A stretch of DNA of 64,000 bases from Onthophagus taurus (taxonomy: Eukaryota > Arthropoda > Insecta > Coleoptera > Scarabaeidae), in the NCBI RefSeq assembly GCF_036711975.1, contig NC_091966.1:2859501-2923500 (forward strand), read 5' to 3'. Of the stretch, positions 47,486-58,034 are shown piece by piece. Positions within the stretch are counted from its first letter, which is position 1. Each line of letters begins with the position of its first letter. Both the position numbers and the translations under genes were made by a program. The notes under the pieces were generated by a model. It had not been told where the DNA came from and did not search any database. It was given only the letters and a program-made list of their open reading frames with translations.

Positions 47486-48751
47486 TTAATTCGTATACAT
47501 ATAGCTTTTAGTTCCAGTATATAGTTTCATTAATCGAAATTTCGTTGATGTCGTATCATGTTTAACGGTGGGGTTAAAAAACTTATGAATACCGTTTGTT
47601 AAAACATAAATAAACCCTTGATTATCAAACGAAAAACTATCGGGCCAAATTATCGTGCTGTTATTTTCCTCGATGATTTTCGTCGAATTAATCGGTTCGT
47701 AAATGTTCCATTTCGCTATTCCATAAGAATCTAATAATCCATAATAAAGATTTCCTTCGTTATCAATGGCTAAACCGTCAGATTGACCTTGTTTTTCACC
47801 TACAGCTCTTACGTATTTCCTCCACATCGATCCCCTACAGAATTTTTCGTTCTTAAGAATTCTAGTGCTTATTGCGTACAAATTAACAGCGGATAATGCG
47901 CAATAATAAACCAAACGATCTTGTTTTTTATTTACTGGAATCGGCGATAAAGCTATACCATCAATCGGGACCAATTGATCATTATAAGAACCATCGACTG
48001 TAAAATTAGAAGCTTCGATTTCTGCAAACATTGTTTTATCGCGTAATTTCCAAGCTTTATCTTGCGATCTTGAATAAACGATTAATCCGGGATCATTTGA
48101 GCTTGCTTCTGTTATATAGGCGTAACCACCATCCGTTTCATCGATTACTATATCGTTTAAGAATCCCCCACGAGCCGAAGAAATTTCTTCGGAAAATTCA
48201 AAAATGTGTAATAATTTTCCACGATTTTCTAAATCTAATAACACTAATTTCGGCGGGCATTTCGTGTAGTTATTAAATCGATTTCCATCTAAAATCCACA
48301 TCACTCCTTTCGAATCGATTTCCATACTTTGCACATTTTGGAGGGTAGCACAATTGCTTCCACTATGCATCCTCCAAGTTGGATAAGGTCTTATCAAAAC
48401 ATTTTTTCTACCACGGGAATTTTGCGAGATATACCCCAACGTAACCGCAGCCCCTTCTTTTAATTTTGGTAGAGCCAAATAAATGTTTCCGTTATAAATC
48501 TTCACCCCGGCGATGCAATTATTTTCGGGGATATATCTCCCGGTATCAACGGCGTTTTTATAATCATCTTGATTAGGCCAGGTAAAATTCACATAAGTCC
48601 ATTCGAAATCGACTTCGAATCGATCGGTGTTTCTTTTAAATTTGAGCGCGTTGCTCGAATCCACATCCAAATTGATCGTATTTTGTATCGCGCAATAACT
48701 AACAAATATAAATCCGAAATATTCGCACAAAAAACTTCCTGGTCGATCCAT
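47486..48751 (-). CDS. Yellow / major royal jelly protein family member, 421 aa, single exon
   Basis: Intact minus-strand frame from ATG at 48751 to the stop at 47486; the two codons before it start with GTG, so the ATG (MDRPGSFL) is chosen. Residues about 10-25 are hydrophobic (FLCEYFGFIFVSYCAI) and likely a signal peptide. Then comes the MRJP domain, a secreted beta-propeller: NCIAGVKIYNGNIYLALPK, RPYPTWRMHSGSNCATLQNV, MEIDSKGVMWILDGNR, CPPKLVLLDLE, FLNDIVIDETDGGYAYITEA, GQSDGLAIDNEGNLYYG. At least five N-glycosylation sequons. Yellow proteins act outside the cell in cuticle pigmentation, eggshell and related processes. The length (421) is normal. The pattern around QNVQSMEID reminds me of the yellow-g group, but I cannot fix the subfamily. 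It lies between inverted satellite arrays, yet the frame is undamaged. Confidence 0.95.
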   Translation of the reverse strand: MDRPGSFLCEYFGFIFVSYCAIQNTINLDVDSSNALKFKRNTDRFEVDFEWTYVNFTWPNQDDYKNAVDTGRYIPENNCIAGVKIYNGNIYLALPKLKEGAAVTLGYISQNSRGRKNVLIRPYPTWRMHSGSNCATLQNVQSMEIDSKGVMWILDGNRFNNYTKCPPKLVLLDLENRGKLLHIFEFSEEISSARGGFLNDIVIDETDGGYAYITEASSNDPGLIVYSRSQDKAWKLRDKTMFAEIEASNFTVDGSYNDQLVPIDGIALSPIPVNKKQDRLVYYCALSAVNLYAISTRILKNEKFCRGSMWRKYVRAVGEKQGQSDGLAIDNEGNLYYGLLDSYGIAKWNIYEPINSTKIIEENNSTIIWPDSFSFDNQGFIYVLTNGIHKFFNPTVKHDTTSTKFRLMKLYTGTKSYMYTN

Positions 48752-48775
48752 TTTCACGGTTGGAAATCCGACGTA

Positions 48776-48810
48776 AACTGAACGTTTATTGTCCTATCGT
48801 CTATATAAAG
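48776..48810 (-). promoter_or_regulatory. Core promoter of the yellow-family gene: TATA box plus initiator
   Basis: On the minus strand TTTATATAG (48801-48809) precedes TCAGTT (48781-48776). The distance from the TATA start (48807) to the initiator A (48779) is 28 nt, the standard spacing. The predicted 5' UTR is only about 28 nt. Confidence 0.75.
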
Positions 48811-48939
48811 TAGCGTTAAAGAAGTCGTTATGTGTGTGATTGAAGTGGGGATCGTCGTCGCGTGTTGATTTCGAATCGGTTTTGTGCGGGAAAATGTGAC
48901 ATCAACTTTCGATTTTTCATTGAAATAAGGAAATCGAAG

Positions 48940-49002
48940 ATGTTATTATGTATATGGATCGTGTTTTTACGATCGGTTGATACGGTTAATGAAAAGGTTT
49001 CT
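48940..49002 (+). CDS. Possible divergent first exon with signal peptide (weak)
   Basis: ATG at 48940 opens MLLCIWIVFLRSVDTVNEK, signal-peptide-like, then a GT at the AAG|GTTTCT boundary and a stop three codons on. It would be divergent to the yellow-family gene. No downstream exon is found; palindromes, an LTR and a LINE follow. It may be a remnant or chance. Confidence 0.2.
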
Positions 49003-49074
49003 TAAATGTCTTTTTATGTTACATTACTTCCTAATATGGGAGCTTATTTTGTGATTAAAACTTTCTTTTGTTGA

Positions 49075-49380
49075 ATTTAGCCGTGTGTCTAAAGAAAAAA
49101 GCCGAAACTTTCTAGTTGTAGGTCTAGTGTTAATTCTAGTTTTAGTTCAAAGAAAAATATACAACAATAGAAGTAACACTAGCATTAGAACTAACACTAG
49201 ACCTAGAACTGGAAATGTTCGGGTTTAGCCGTACGTCTCTTAAGACGGCTAAACCCGAATGTTTCTAGTTCTAGGTCTAGTGTTAGCTCCACTTTTAGTT
49301 CAATAAAAAGATACAACAATCTAACGCTGAATAATAGTTAAAACTAGAATTAACTAACACTAATCAATCTCATTCTCAAA
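49075..49380. repeat. CTAG-rich palindromic repeat, cluster 5
   Basis: A degenerate core at about 49075-49115, a full palindrome at about 49175-49300 (GGGTTTAGCCG / CGGCTAAACCC), and boundary sequence AATAAAAAGATACAACAATC with CGCTGAATAATAG. Confidence 0.85.
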
Positions 49381-49396
49381 AACCATAATGAATGAC

Positions 49397-49863
49397 TGTG
49401 GCGAACATCTGGACGCCAGGGAACTTTCTAAACCGTTCACAAAAACTCTCTCCGGTCATCTGGGCAGGACACCCTTTTGGTCCAGGCAAAGGGTTCCCGG
49501 AAAGCTTTCACCGGAGATGTTACTGAACGCTCTCCGTGGCGAACATCTGGACGCCAGAAAGCGTTCGAAACTATTCAGAAGAACTCTCTCCGTACATCTG
49601 GACAGCAGATCCTTTTGGTCCAGACAAGGACTTGAAGAGAACTTTCACCGGGGATGTTACTGGACTCGGGGATAAAAGGAACCAGGATCGGCCCGGAGAG
49701 TTCAGTTACCATCAGTTATCAGTTAGCAGTTAACAGTCAGCAGTTACCCTTTTCGCGTCCGCACTTGCAGTATTGCTATTATTGTTGTAAATAAAATTTT
49801 GTTGTTGAAGATATTGGTTTTCCTAAAACTTCCTCTCGCTACTATCAAAGCATTAGCCCCGCA
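49397..49863 (+). mobile_element. Solo LTR, 467 bp, with 5-bp target duplication
   Basis: Begins TGTGGCGAAC, ends CCCCGCA (TG...CA), flanked by ATGAC at 49392-49396 and 49864-49868. It is distinctly GC-richer than its surroundings. Inside are two tandem versions of a GGCGAACATCTGGACGCCAG block (starting about 49399 and 49539, 140 bp apart), an ATAAAAG box near 49675, repeated TCAGTTA initiator-like motifs from 49701 about 28 nt downstream, and AATAAA near 49791. This is the layout of a Gypsy-type LTR. No internal retroviral genes are present, so it is the product of LTR-LTR recombination. ORFs across it (49388-49733) are not genes. Confidence 0.85.
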
Positions 49864-49929
49864 ATGACTTATTCGGATTAATATTTAGGCACAGTTAGGA
49901 AGCACGATGAATTAATCTGTCTAAATTCT

Positions 49930-50520
49930 AAAATCATCATTAATATAATTCTTGAGTAGGATCAAAGGAAAAATGAAGCTGAGTGTCTTTAGCATATATA
50001 TGTATATCGCAGTGATGCAACATATCAAAACGATTACTAGTATAAATTAAGTAAAGAATTGGTAGAAGTAGAAATTTTTCCCTCAGGAACGCCAGACGAC
50101 ACAGCAGCCTCATCAGACCAGTCACCATCAAGAGAAACTCTCTGTCTGCGATTCATTAAGTAATATTCAAAAAAAGTACAAGCATTGCGCGATAGACCGG
50201 CATGACAAAGAATTACGAAAAGCGTTGGTGGACTGTAACAAGAACCGTGGCCCTGCCAATATCCCTTCCTCTGATAATAGTATCAATAACTTCCAAGAGT
50301 GCAGTAGCACAACTGTAGCCCACTCTAAAACCAGACTGGGTAATAGGCAATATGGAAAAGGTTTCCAAATGTTTTCTTAGTCGACAAGCGACAATTCGTT
50401 CTAATATCTTAGATATTGCAGGTAATATACTGATCTTCTAGTCTTTGGTATCGGTGCAACCAAAGCAACCCTCCAGAAAACTGGAAAAACAGAAAACTCA
50501 AGACGCTAGTTGATGATGTG
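49930..50520 (-). pseudogene. LINE reverse transcriptase remnant (jockey-like)
   Basis: Minus strand in order: GGLLWLHRYQ near 50460, a frame with FSILPITQSGFRVGYSCATA and LLEVIDTIIRGRDIGRATVL near 50220-50360 (RT fingers/motif A approach), then LPILYLIYTSNRFDMLHH and IHIYAKDTQLHFSFDP near 49950-50060. The catalytic YADD reads YAKD. Many breaks. It resembles the element at 1-1198. Confidence 0.75.
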
Positions 50521-50626
50521 GCTATATATAAGGCAAGATAAGTGGACAACACAGTACCAGCATTCTTGCACTGCTACCATCGAAACTATTGATGGAACGG
50601 ATAGTGATTTTGCAAATAGAAGGACA

Positions 50627-52138
50627 ATTAACACTTTGGGAAATTTTCTTACTCATATTACAAAAAGTGGATTTTATACGAATTTTTAAAACTTAATCGG
50701 TGAAAATTGCAAAATTCGAAAAAATTGTCGATTATATCAAAAATTTATTTCTCAGAAACTAAAAGCGATTTTTCAAAACGGCTTGTTGCATTAAAAAGAG
50801 AATACTTTAATTAATAATTGGTGATATTTTCACAAGGATCCTTCAAGAAATTAATTGTATAGCGAATTTTGAAAATTATCGATGAAAATTGCAACATCGA
50901 AAATTTTATCAAAACTTCACATATTGTTTTCTCAAAAATTAAAAGTTATTTTTCAAAACGTGTTGGTTCATTGGATAGAGGACACTTTTATTAACACTTT
51001 GGAAAATTTTCATATTCATATTCCAAGAAGTGGATTTTATACGAATTTTTAAAACTTAATCGGCGAAAATTGCAAAATTCGAAAAAATTGTCGATTAAAT
51101 CAAAAATTTATTTCTCAAAAACTAAAAGTGATTTTTCAAAACGACTTTTTACATTAAAAAGAGGATACTTTAATTAATAATTGGTGATATTTCCACAAGG
51201 ATCCTTCAAGAAATTAATTTTATAGCGAATTTTGAAACTTATCGATGAAAATTGCAACATCGAAAATTTTATCAAAATTTCAAATATTGTTTTCTCAAAA
51301 ATTAAAAGTTATTTTTCAAAACGTGTTGGTTCATTGGAAAGAGGACACTTTTATTAACACTTTGGGAAATTTTCATACTCATATTCCAAGAAGTGAATTT
51401 TATACGAATTTTTGAAACTTAATCGGCGGAAATTGCGAAATTCGAAAAAAATTGTCGATTATTTCAAAAAAAAATTTTCCCAAAAACTAAAAAGATTTTT
51501 CAAAACGGCTTTTTGCATTAAAAAGAGGATACTTTAATTAATAATTGGTGATATTTCCACAAGGATCCTTCAAGAAATTAATTGTATAGCGAATTTTGAA
51601 AATTATCGATGAAAATTGCAACATCGAAAAATTTATCAAAACTTCAAATATTGTTTTCTCAAAAACTAAAAGTTATTTTTCAAAACGGGTTGGTTCATTG
51701 GAAAGAAGACACTTTTATTAATAGTGTAGGAAATTTCCATACTCATATTCCAAGTACTGGATTTTATACAAATTTTTAAAACTTAATCGGCGAAAATTGC
51801 AAAATTCGAAAAAACTGTCGATGATTTCAAAAATTTTTTTCTCAAAAACTAAAAACGATTTTTCAAAACGGCTTGTTGCATTAAAAAGAGGATACAATAA
51901 TTAATAATTGGTGATATTCCCACAAGGACCCTTCAATAAATTAATTTTATAGAGAATTTTGAATATCGATGAAAATTGCAATATCGTAAATTTTATCAAA
52001 ACTTCAAATATTGTTTTCTCAAAAACTAAAAGTTATTTTTCAAAGCATGTTGGTTCATTAGAAAGAAGACACTTTTATTAACACTTTGGAAAATTTTCAT
52101 ACTCAGATTCCAAGAACTTGATTTTATACGAATTTTGT
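50627..52138. repeat. Satellite array 2, inverted relative to array 1, about 4 monomers
   Basis: Same 363-bp family with landmarks reversed (AAAGAGGATACTTTAATTAA, CACAAGGATCCTTCAAGAAA). More diverged between copies than the middle of array 1. It runs into the sequence shared with 41429-41641. Confidence 0.95.
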
Positions 52139-52167
52139 AAATTACGAATGTGGTAATAAATTACAAG

Positions 52168-52395
52168 CGAAAAGAAGGAAACTAGACGAAACTGCAACAA
52201 GAAATTTTATATATCGTATTGGAATTGTTACAATGAGGTTGCTAAAGACAAACCTGATATAAATAAAGTTGTATTCAATGAAAAAAGACCTATTGGGGTT
52301 GAACTTGATTATTGTCTGCAGTGTCCAACACCTAAAAGAGATACTAATTCCTATGAATGGTGGAGTACTAAGTAATAGGTTTTTAATATTCGGCC
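52168..52395 (+). repeat. Right edge of satellite array 2; inverted copy of 41429-41641, with coding remnant
   Basis: One plus-strand frame from about 52172 is open to a stop near 52376 and reads FYISYWNCYNEVAKDKPDIN then GVELDYCLQCPTPKRDTNSY EWW (about 65 codons). It looks like the C-terminal end of a mobile-element protein, family unknown. Its mirror copy at 41 kb is on the minus strand. Confidence 0.7.
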
Positions 52396-52800
52396 AAAGC
52401 CGGATATTTGGATATCCGTATAGTTGCCGGATCCGTTCCACCAGTTATCGAAACCAATCGGATTAGTTTTAATTGAAAGCAACATGTCACCTCCTGCTCT
52501 GAGGCTAAAGATTCAGGCTTTTTAGTAACCGTAGGGATCATATTTGACGAAAAGAAAGTGATTAATTCAGTATCGCCTTGCGAATTATTCTCATAAATAT
52601 GTTGATTGAGGGACTTAAGCTAGAGTCTCCAAATTTCCCAAACAATCGCTGCTGCATGCCGTTATCTGGTATATGCAGAGCCAACATTTACAAATTTTGC
52701 AAAAATATCGAGGTCTTCGTCTTTTACAATATTTGTAGTTCCCTCTTTTACCTGTACCCCGATACCCCGATAGATATCGTTATCAAATTTCACCGTGCAG
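52396..52800. other. Stretch without recognised gene
   Basis: Starts with CCGGATAT-type repeats (52390-52435). ORFs at 52142-52441, 52269-52466 and 52578-52814 show no domain. Confidence 0.4.
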
Positions 52801-52829
52801 TCCAATGCTCTTAACGAACATTAATACCA

Positions 52830-53065
52830 TTAATACCTCGGTAAAAGGTCATTCAGATCCTTTGCGGAGATAAACTGCGACCCAAAAATCAAGAATCTGA
52901 TACCGTTAAAGGCAGGGCAGTGGCATAAAACATGCTCAACCGTCTCTGCTTCCTCCGCACATAGTCGGCATTCAACATCGTCGGCAACAAGTTGAGGTGT
53001 GCTTTTAATCGGCAGTGCCCAGTAAAGACACCAATGCTGCTACGGGCAAGTCTTAAAATATTCCT
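52830..53065 (-). pseudogene. LINE C-terminus (R1/I-type, cysteine-rich tail)
   Basis: The minus strand, with frameshifts, gives a segment with STPQLVADDVECRLCAEEAE then TVEHVLCHCPAF, a CX2C...H...C pattern at the end of R1/I-type LINE ORF2. The edge sequence GGGTTTGACAGTGGCGATGTT is also at 60238-60258, joined there to an RNase H-like region, so both are one family. Confidence 0.55.
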
Positions 53066-53940
53066 GGGTTTGACAGTGGCGATGTTAAGGTTATGTGCTT
53101 ATCGACGGTTCTTCTTCGCATGTTATCCTGCACTAATTCCATACCGAGATTCTTTTGGAATAATCTACTAGTTTTGACAAATTCACCATCAGGTCTACTG
53201 TTTTTGTAAATAACAGAAGCATTGATTGCTGCTATATTGAGTAGGTTATAAAAAACTACCATTGGCCAACGTTTTGTATTTCTAGCAACATTATGTGACG
53301 TGATCATTCGATCAATAACATCAACTCCACTTTTTGTCCTATTGTAAAAAGTAAATATTTCGGATTTTTTGCGATCCGATATTCCATAGTAACATTTCTT
53401 CCTGCACCTGATAAATATGACATTTTTTCTGTTATTGCAGCGGTAGAATGTCAGTTTTGTATGGGGCATCGGGTTGAACTCCAGCATAGATTTCTATATG
53501 CGAATTGAAAAATGTTTTAGCGTCCACAACAGAGAAAACTTTTAGCCCGTATTTGTTAGGTTTGTTTGGAGTATACATTCTAAAACCGTACTTACCCCTA
53601 AAGGCAAGCAGCATTTCATAAAGTCATATACTTGCTTACTGAATAAGTTATCTTACAATTTTCATTGGACTTGTGAATAATACTACGAACTGCTGCTAGT
53701 TTGTCAACTTTTTTTCTTTCTTTTTTAAGATGTACCTATGTTTTCCCATTGTAGCAGGAAATATCACATGCCGTCTGATGACCAATACTCTTCTAAAGCA
53801 TTTCTATAAGGTCGGTAGGTCTACTATACACTCAGTCTTATCTTGATATCTAACAGAATTTTTTTCAATATATAAATTAGTGTTTTCAATTACAATATCG
53901 ATTTAATTTTCAAACCTGTGTATCCAACATTGGATGAGAG
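53053..53940 (-). pseudogene. piggyBac-like (PGBD) transposase remnant, middle and C-terminal part
   Basis: 53614-53432 encodes KYGFRMYTPNKPNKYGLKVF and VVDAKTFFNSHIEIYAG, the block around the second catalytic region of piggyBac. 53487-53053, in a shifted frame, encodes FYNRTKSGVDVIDRMITSHN and KRWPMVVFYNLLNIAAINA, the region with the third catalytic Asp (GVDxxD). Upstream pieces to about 53940 (KLAAVRSIIHKSNENCK and others) look like earlier transposase sequence in broken frames. Non-functional. Confidence 0.8.
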
Positions 53941-55442
53941 ATACGTCTCCTTTCAGACAGTTTAACAAATATATTAGCAATGATAAGATTTTCTCTTTTC
54001 CTATTACAGAACCTTCACCAATAATCAGATCCTCTCCTCCTTTGGCGATCATTCATTTTTCGTTGTCAGTCTAAACATCTCTTCTATTTGATAGTAACAA
54101 CTTATTTATTTAACTAATAGTTTTCCTTTTGTTTCCTGTCGATAATAATACTTTATGTAATTGAAAAAGTGAAACTGTATGTGTCTAAACCACTTTTCCA
54201 TTTACTTTGATAAGTACCTAAGTAATTTTTTTCTACTCATTACATAAAACTGTGTGACCCGATTTTCGCAAAGAAAAGGTAACCACACGTTAATTAATAC
54301 AATTATAATGTACTAAGGCGCTAGACAATCGTAATTATTCCATCAAGGTTAGCAAAAAGTTTGTAAATGCGCAAATTCTAAGCAACCGCGTAAGCAGTGA
54401 TCTGTAAAACGGAATAATAACCCGATAAAATGGAACTGGAAGTTTTTATAAAAAATCTCATTACTTTTTAATTCGAAATGACCTTTATAAGGCTATCCGG
54501 TTTATAACAGTTTTATAACATAACCCAGTCTGCAACAGGGTCTTGGTTCTTTAATTATAATTCATCGACCCGGTCACCTTCAAAACACAAAAATGTTATT
54601 TTATTTATTCAAATTTAAATTTTCTGTCGTATAAACTTCTTTTGAAACTTTTTCCCGTGGCTTTTTTTGAAGATTAACGAGTCATGTGCGTTTACTGATG
54701 ACAGAAAGTAGTCTTTTAATGAGTGAAAGCACAACTCAATATCAACTTGTTTCCATTACCAGCAACCATAAGATTACTCTTTTTTATTCACATTGAAAAA
54801 AGAAAACAAATTGTTGTAACTGTATTAAATGCAATTTTGTTGATCTTTTCGACATACAGTAAAACCTCGATATAACGTATCTCGTTAGAACGGACTTCAG
54901 ATATAACAGATAAAATATTTTTGTCATACTATTAATATCATCTATTTAATACATCAGTATATTTAAATATGTCAGCGGTCATAGAATCCAATTTGGATTA
55001 TTCTTCAACATTAATACATTGAAAAAAGAAAAAAATCGTACTGTCATATTCTTCACTCCTCTGGCAACGAATAGGTATATATTAATATTCTTTTTACAAG
55101 CATTATACCTTACTAGATTGCTTTTTTTCAATATACAACCAGTGTTGTAGTCATTGTTGCAACAGGCGTTTTACACAACATGTGCATTAATGTCCATAAA
55201 CTTTTTTCTTCTGTAACATGCATTTGCGACATATGATATGGGCATTCCCTTCGGCCGGATATCCGGCATTATGGTTATAATTTCTGGTGCATTTCTGAAG
55301 TGATACCATACATTGCCACATTATTGCGATATTTGAATAAAAATGAAACTAATAAGAAAGCTGATAAGATATTGCAACTTATTTGGATCCAAGATGTAAA
55401 ATGAATTCTTTTTGATGCTAATCTAATTAACGAAGCAACTCT
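53941..55442. other. AT-rich stretch left of satellite array 3
   Basis: No gene recognised. Contains a pogo-like end at 54857 and a CGGCCGGATATCCGGC sequence at about 55252-55267. Confidence 0.5.
54857..54880 (+). mobile_element. Pogo/Tigger-like transposon terminus (solo end)
   Basis: TA followed by CAGTAAAACCTCGATATAAC, the hallmark start of pogo-type elements. The opposite end is not found; the element is probably truncated. Confidence 0.5.
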
Positions 55443-57833
55443 AAAAAGAGGATACTTTAATTAATAATTGGCGATGTTTCCACAAGAACCCTTCAAGAAA
55501 TGAATTTTGTAACGAATTTTGAAAGTTATCGATGAAAATTGCAACATCGAAAATTTTATTTAAACTTGAAATATTGGTTTCTCAAAAACTAAAAACTATT
55601 TTTCAAAACCGGGTTAGTTCATTGGAAAGAAGACACTTTTATTAACACTTTGGGAAATCTTCATTCTCATATTCCAAGAACTAGATTTTATACGAATTTT
55701 TAAAACTTAATCGGCGAAAACTACAAAATTCGAAAAAATTGTGGGTTATTTAAAAAATTTATTTCTCAAGAACTAAAAGTGATTTTTCAAAACGGCTTGT
55801 TGCATTAAAAAGAGGTTACTTTAATTAATAATTGACGATATTTCCACAAGGATCCTGCTAGAAATGAATTTTATAGCGAATTTTGAAACATATCGATGAA
55901 AATTGCAACATCGAAAATTTTCTCAAAAGTTCAAATATTGGTTTCTCAAAAACTAAAAACTATTTTTCAAAACGGATTAGTTCATTGGAAAGAAGACACT
56001 TTTATTAACACTTTGGGAAATCTTCATACTCATATTTCAAAAACTAGATTTTATACGAATTTTTAAGACTTAATCGGCGAAAATTGCAAAATTCGAAAAA
56101 ATTCTCGATCATTTCAAAAATCTATTTCTCAAAAACTAAAAGCGCTTTTTCAAAACGGCTTCTTGCATTAAAAAGAGTATACTTTAATTAATAATTAACG
56201 ATATTTCCACAAGGATCCTTCAAGAAATGAATTTTATAGCGAATTTTGAAAATTATCGATGAAAATTGCAACATCGAAAATTTTACCAAAACTTCAAATA
56301 TTGTTTTCTCAAAAACTAAAAAGTATTTTTTAAAACGGGTTAGTTCATTGGAAAGAAGACACTTTTATTAACACTTTGGGAAATCTTCATACTCATATTC
56401 CAAGAACTAGATTTTATACGAATTTTTAAATCTTAATCAGCGAAAATTGCAAAATTCGAAAAAATTGTCGATCATTTCAAAAATTTATTTCTCCAAAACT
56501 AAAAGCGATTTTTCAAAACGGCTTGTTGCATTAAAAAGAGGATACTTTAATTAATAATTGGCGATATTTCCATAAGAATCCTTCAAGAAATGAATTTTGT
56601 AGCGAATTTTGAAAATTATCGATGAAAATTGTAACATCGAAAATTTTATCAAAACTTCAAATATTGTTTTCTCAAAAACTAAAAACTATTTTTCAAAACG
56701 GGTTAGTTCATTGGAAAGAAGACACTTTTATTAACACTTTGGGAAATTGTCATATTCATATTCCAAGAACTAGATTTTATACGAATTTTTAAAACTTAAT
56801 CGGCGAAAACTACAAAATTCGAAAAAATTGTGGATTATTTCAAAAATTTATTTCTCAAGAACTAAAAGTGATTTTTCAAAACGGCTTGTTGCATTAAAAA
56901 GAGGATACTTTAATTAATAATTATTATTGGTGATATTTCCACAAGCATCCTTAAAAAAATTAATTTTATAGAGACTTTTGAAACATATTGATGAAAATTG
57001 CAACTTCGAACATTTTATCAAAACTTCAAATATTGTTTTCTCAAAAACTAAAAACTATTTTTCAAAACGTGTTGGTTCATTGGAAAGAAGACACTTTTAT
57101 TAACACTTTTGGATATCTTCATACTCATATTCCAAAAACTAGATTTTATACGAATTTTTAAAACTTAATCGGCGAAAATTGCAAAATTCGAAAAAATTCT
57201 CGATCATTTCAAAAATCTATTTCTCAAAAACTAAAAGCGCTTTTTCAAAACGGCTTCTTGCATTAAAAAGAGTATACTTTAATTAATAATTAACGATATT
57301 TCCACAAGGATCCTTCAAGAAATGAATTTTATAGCGAATTTTGAAAATTATCGATGAAAATTGCAACTTCGAACATTTTATCAAAACTTCAAATATTGTT
57401 TTCTCAAAAACTAAAAGTTATTTTTCAAAACGGGTTAGTTCATTGGAAAGAAGACACTTTTATTAACACTTTGGGAAATCTTCATACTCATATTCCAAGA
57501 ACTAAATTTTATACGAATTTTTAAAACTTAATCGGCTAACATTGCAAAATTCGAGAAAATTATCGATCATTTCAAAAATTTATTTCTCAAGAACTAAAAA
57601 TGATTTTTCAAAACGGCTTGTTGCATTAAAAAGAGGATACTTTAATTAATAATTGGTAATATTTCCACAAGGATCCTTCAAGAAATTAATTTTATAGCGA
57701 ATTTTGAAAATTATCGATGAAAATTGCAACATCGAAGATTTTATCAAAACTTCAAATATTATTTTCTCAAAAACTAAAAACTATTTTTCAAAACGGATTG
57801 GTTCATTGAAAAGAAGACACTTTTATTAACACT
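55443..57833. repeat. Satellite array 3, inverted relative to array 1, about 6-7 monomers
   Basis: Same family and orientation as arrays 2 and 4. Shared variants such as AAACTATTTTTCAAAACGG and GGAAATCTTCATACTCATAT distinguish these copies from other arrays, so the array has its own local lineage. Confidence 0.95.
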
Positions 57834-58034
57834 ATAAAAAATACATATGATGTATATATAATAAATACCCCATTTCAATTCAAATACAAATACGTTGACA
57901 ATTATTGTCATAGATGAACCATAACATTTTGATGTACAAAATTCAATAACCTTAAAAAAATTAAATTAACGACGACAATCTGTGTCATTTAATACTTTCC
58001 GTACTCTTATTTATCCCTACAGATAAATCCGGGA

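Noticed and set aside
48031..48276. 81-codon plus-strand ORF
   Set aside because: Antisense to the yellow-family gene.
49388..49733. 95- and 65-codon ORFs in the GC-rich segment
   Set aside because: They lie in the solo LTR and repeat with its duplicated block.
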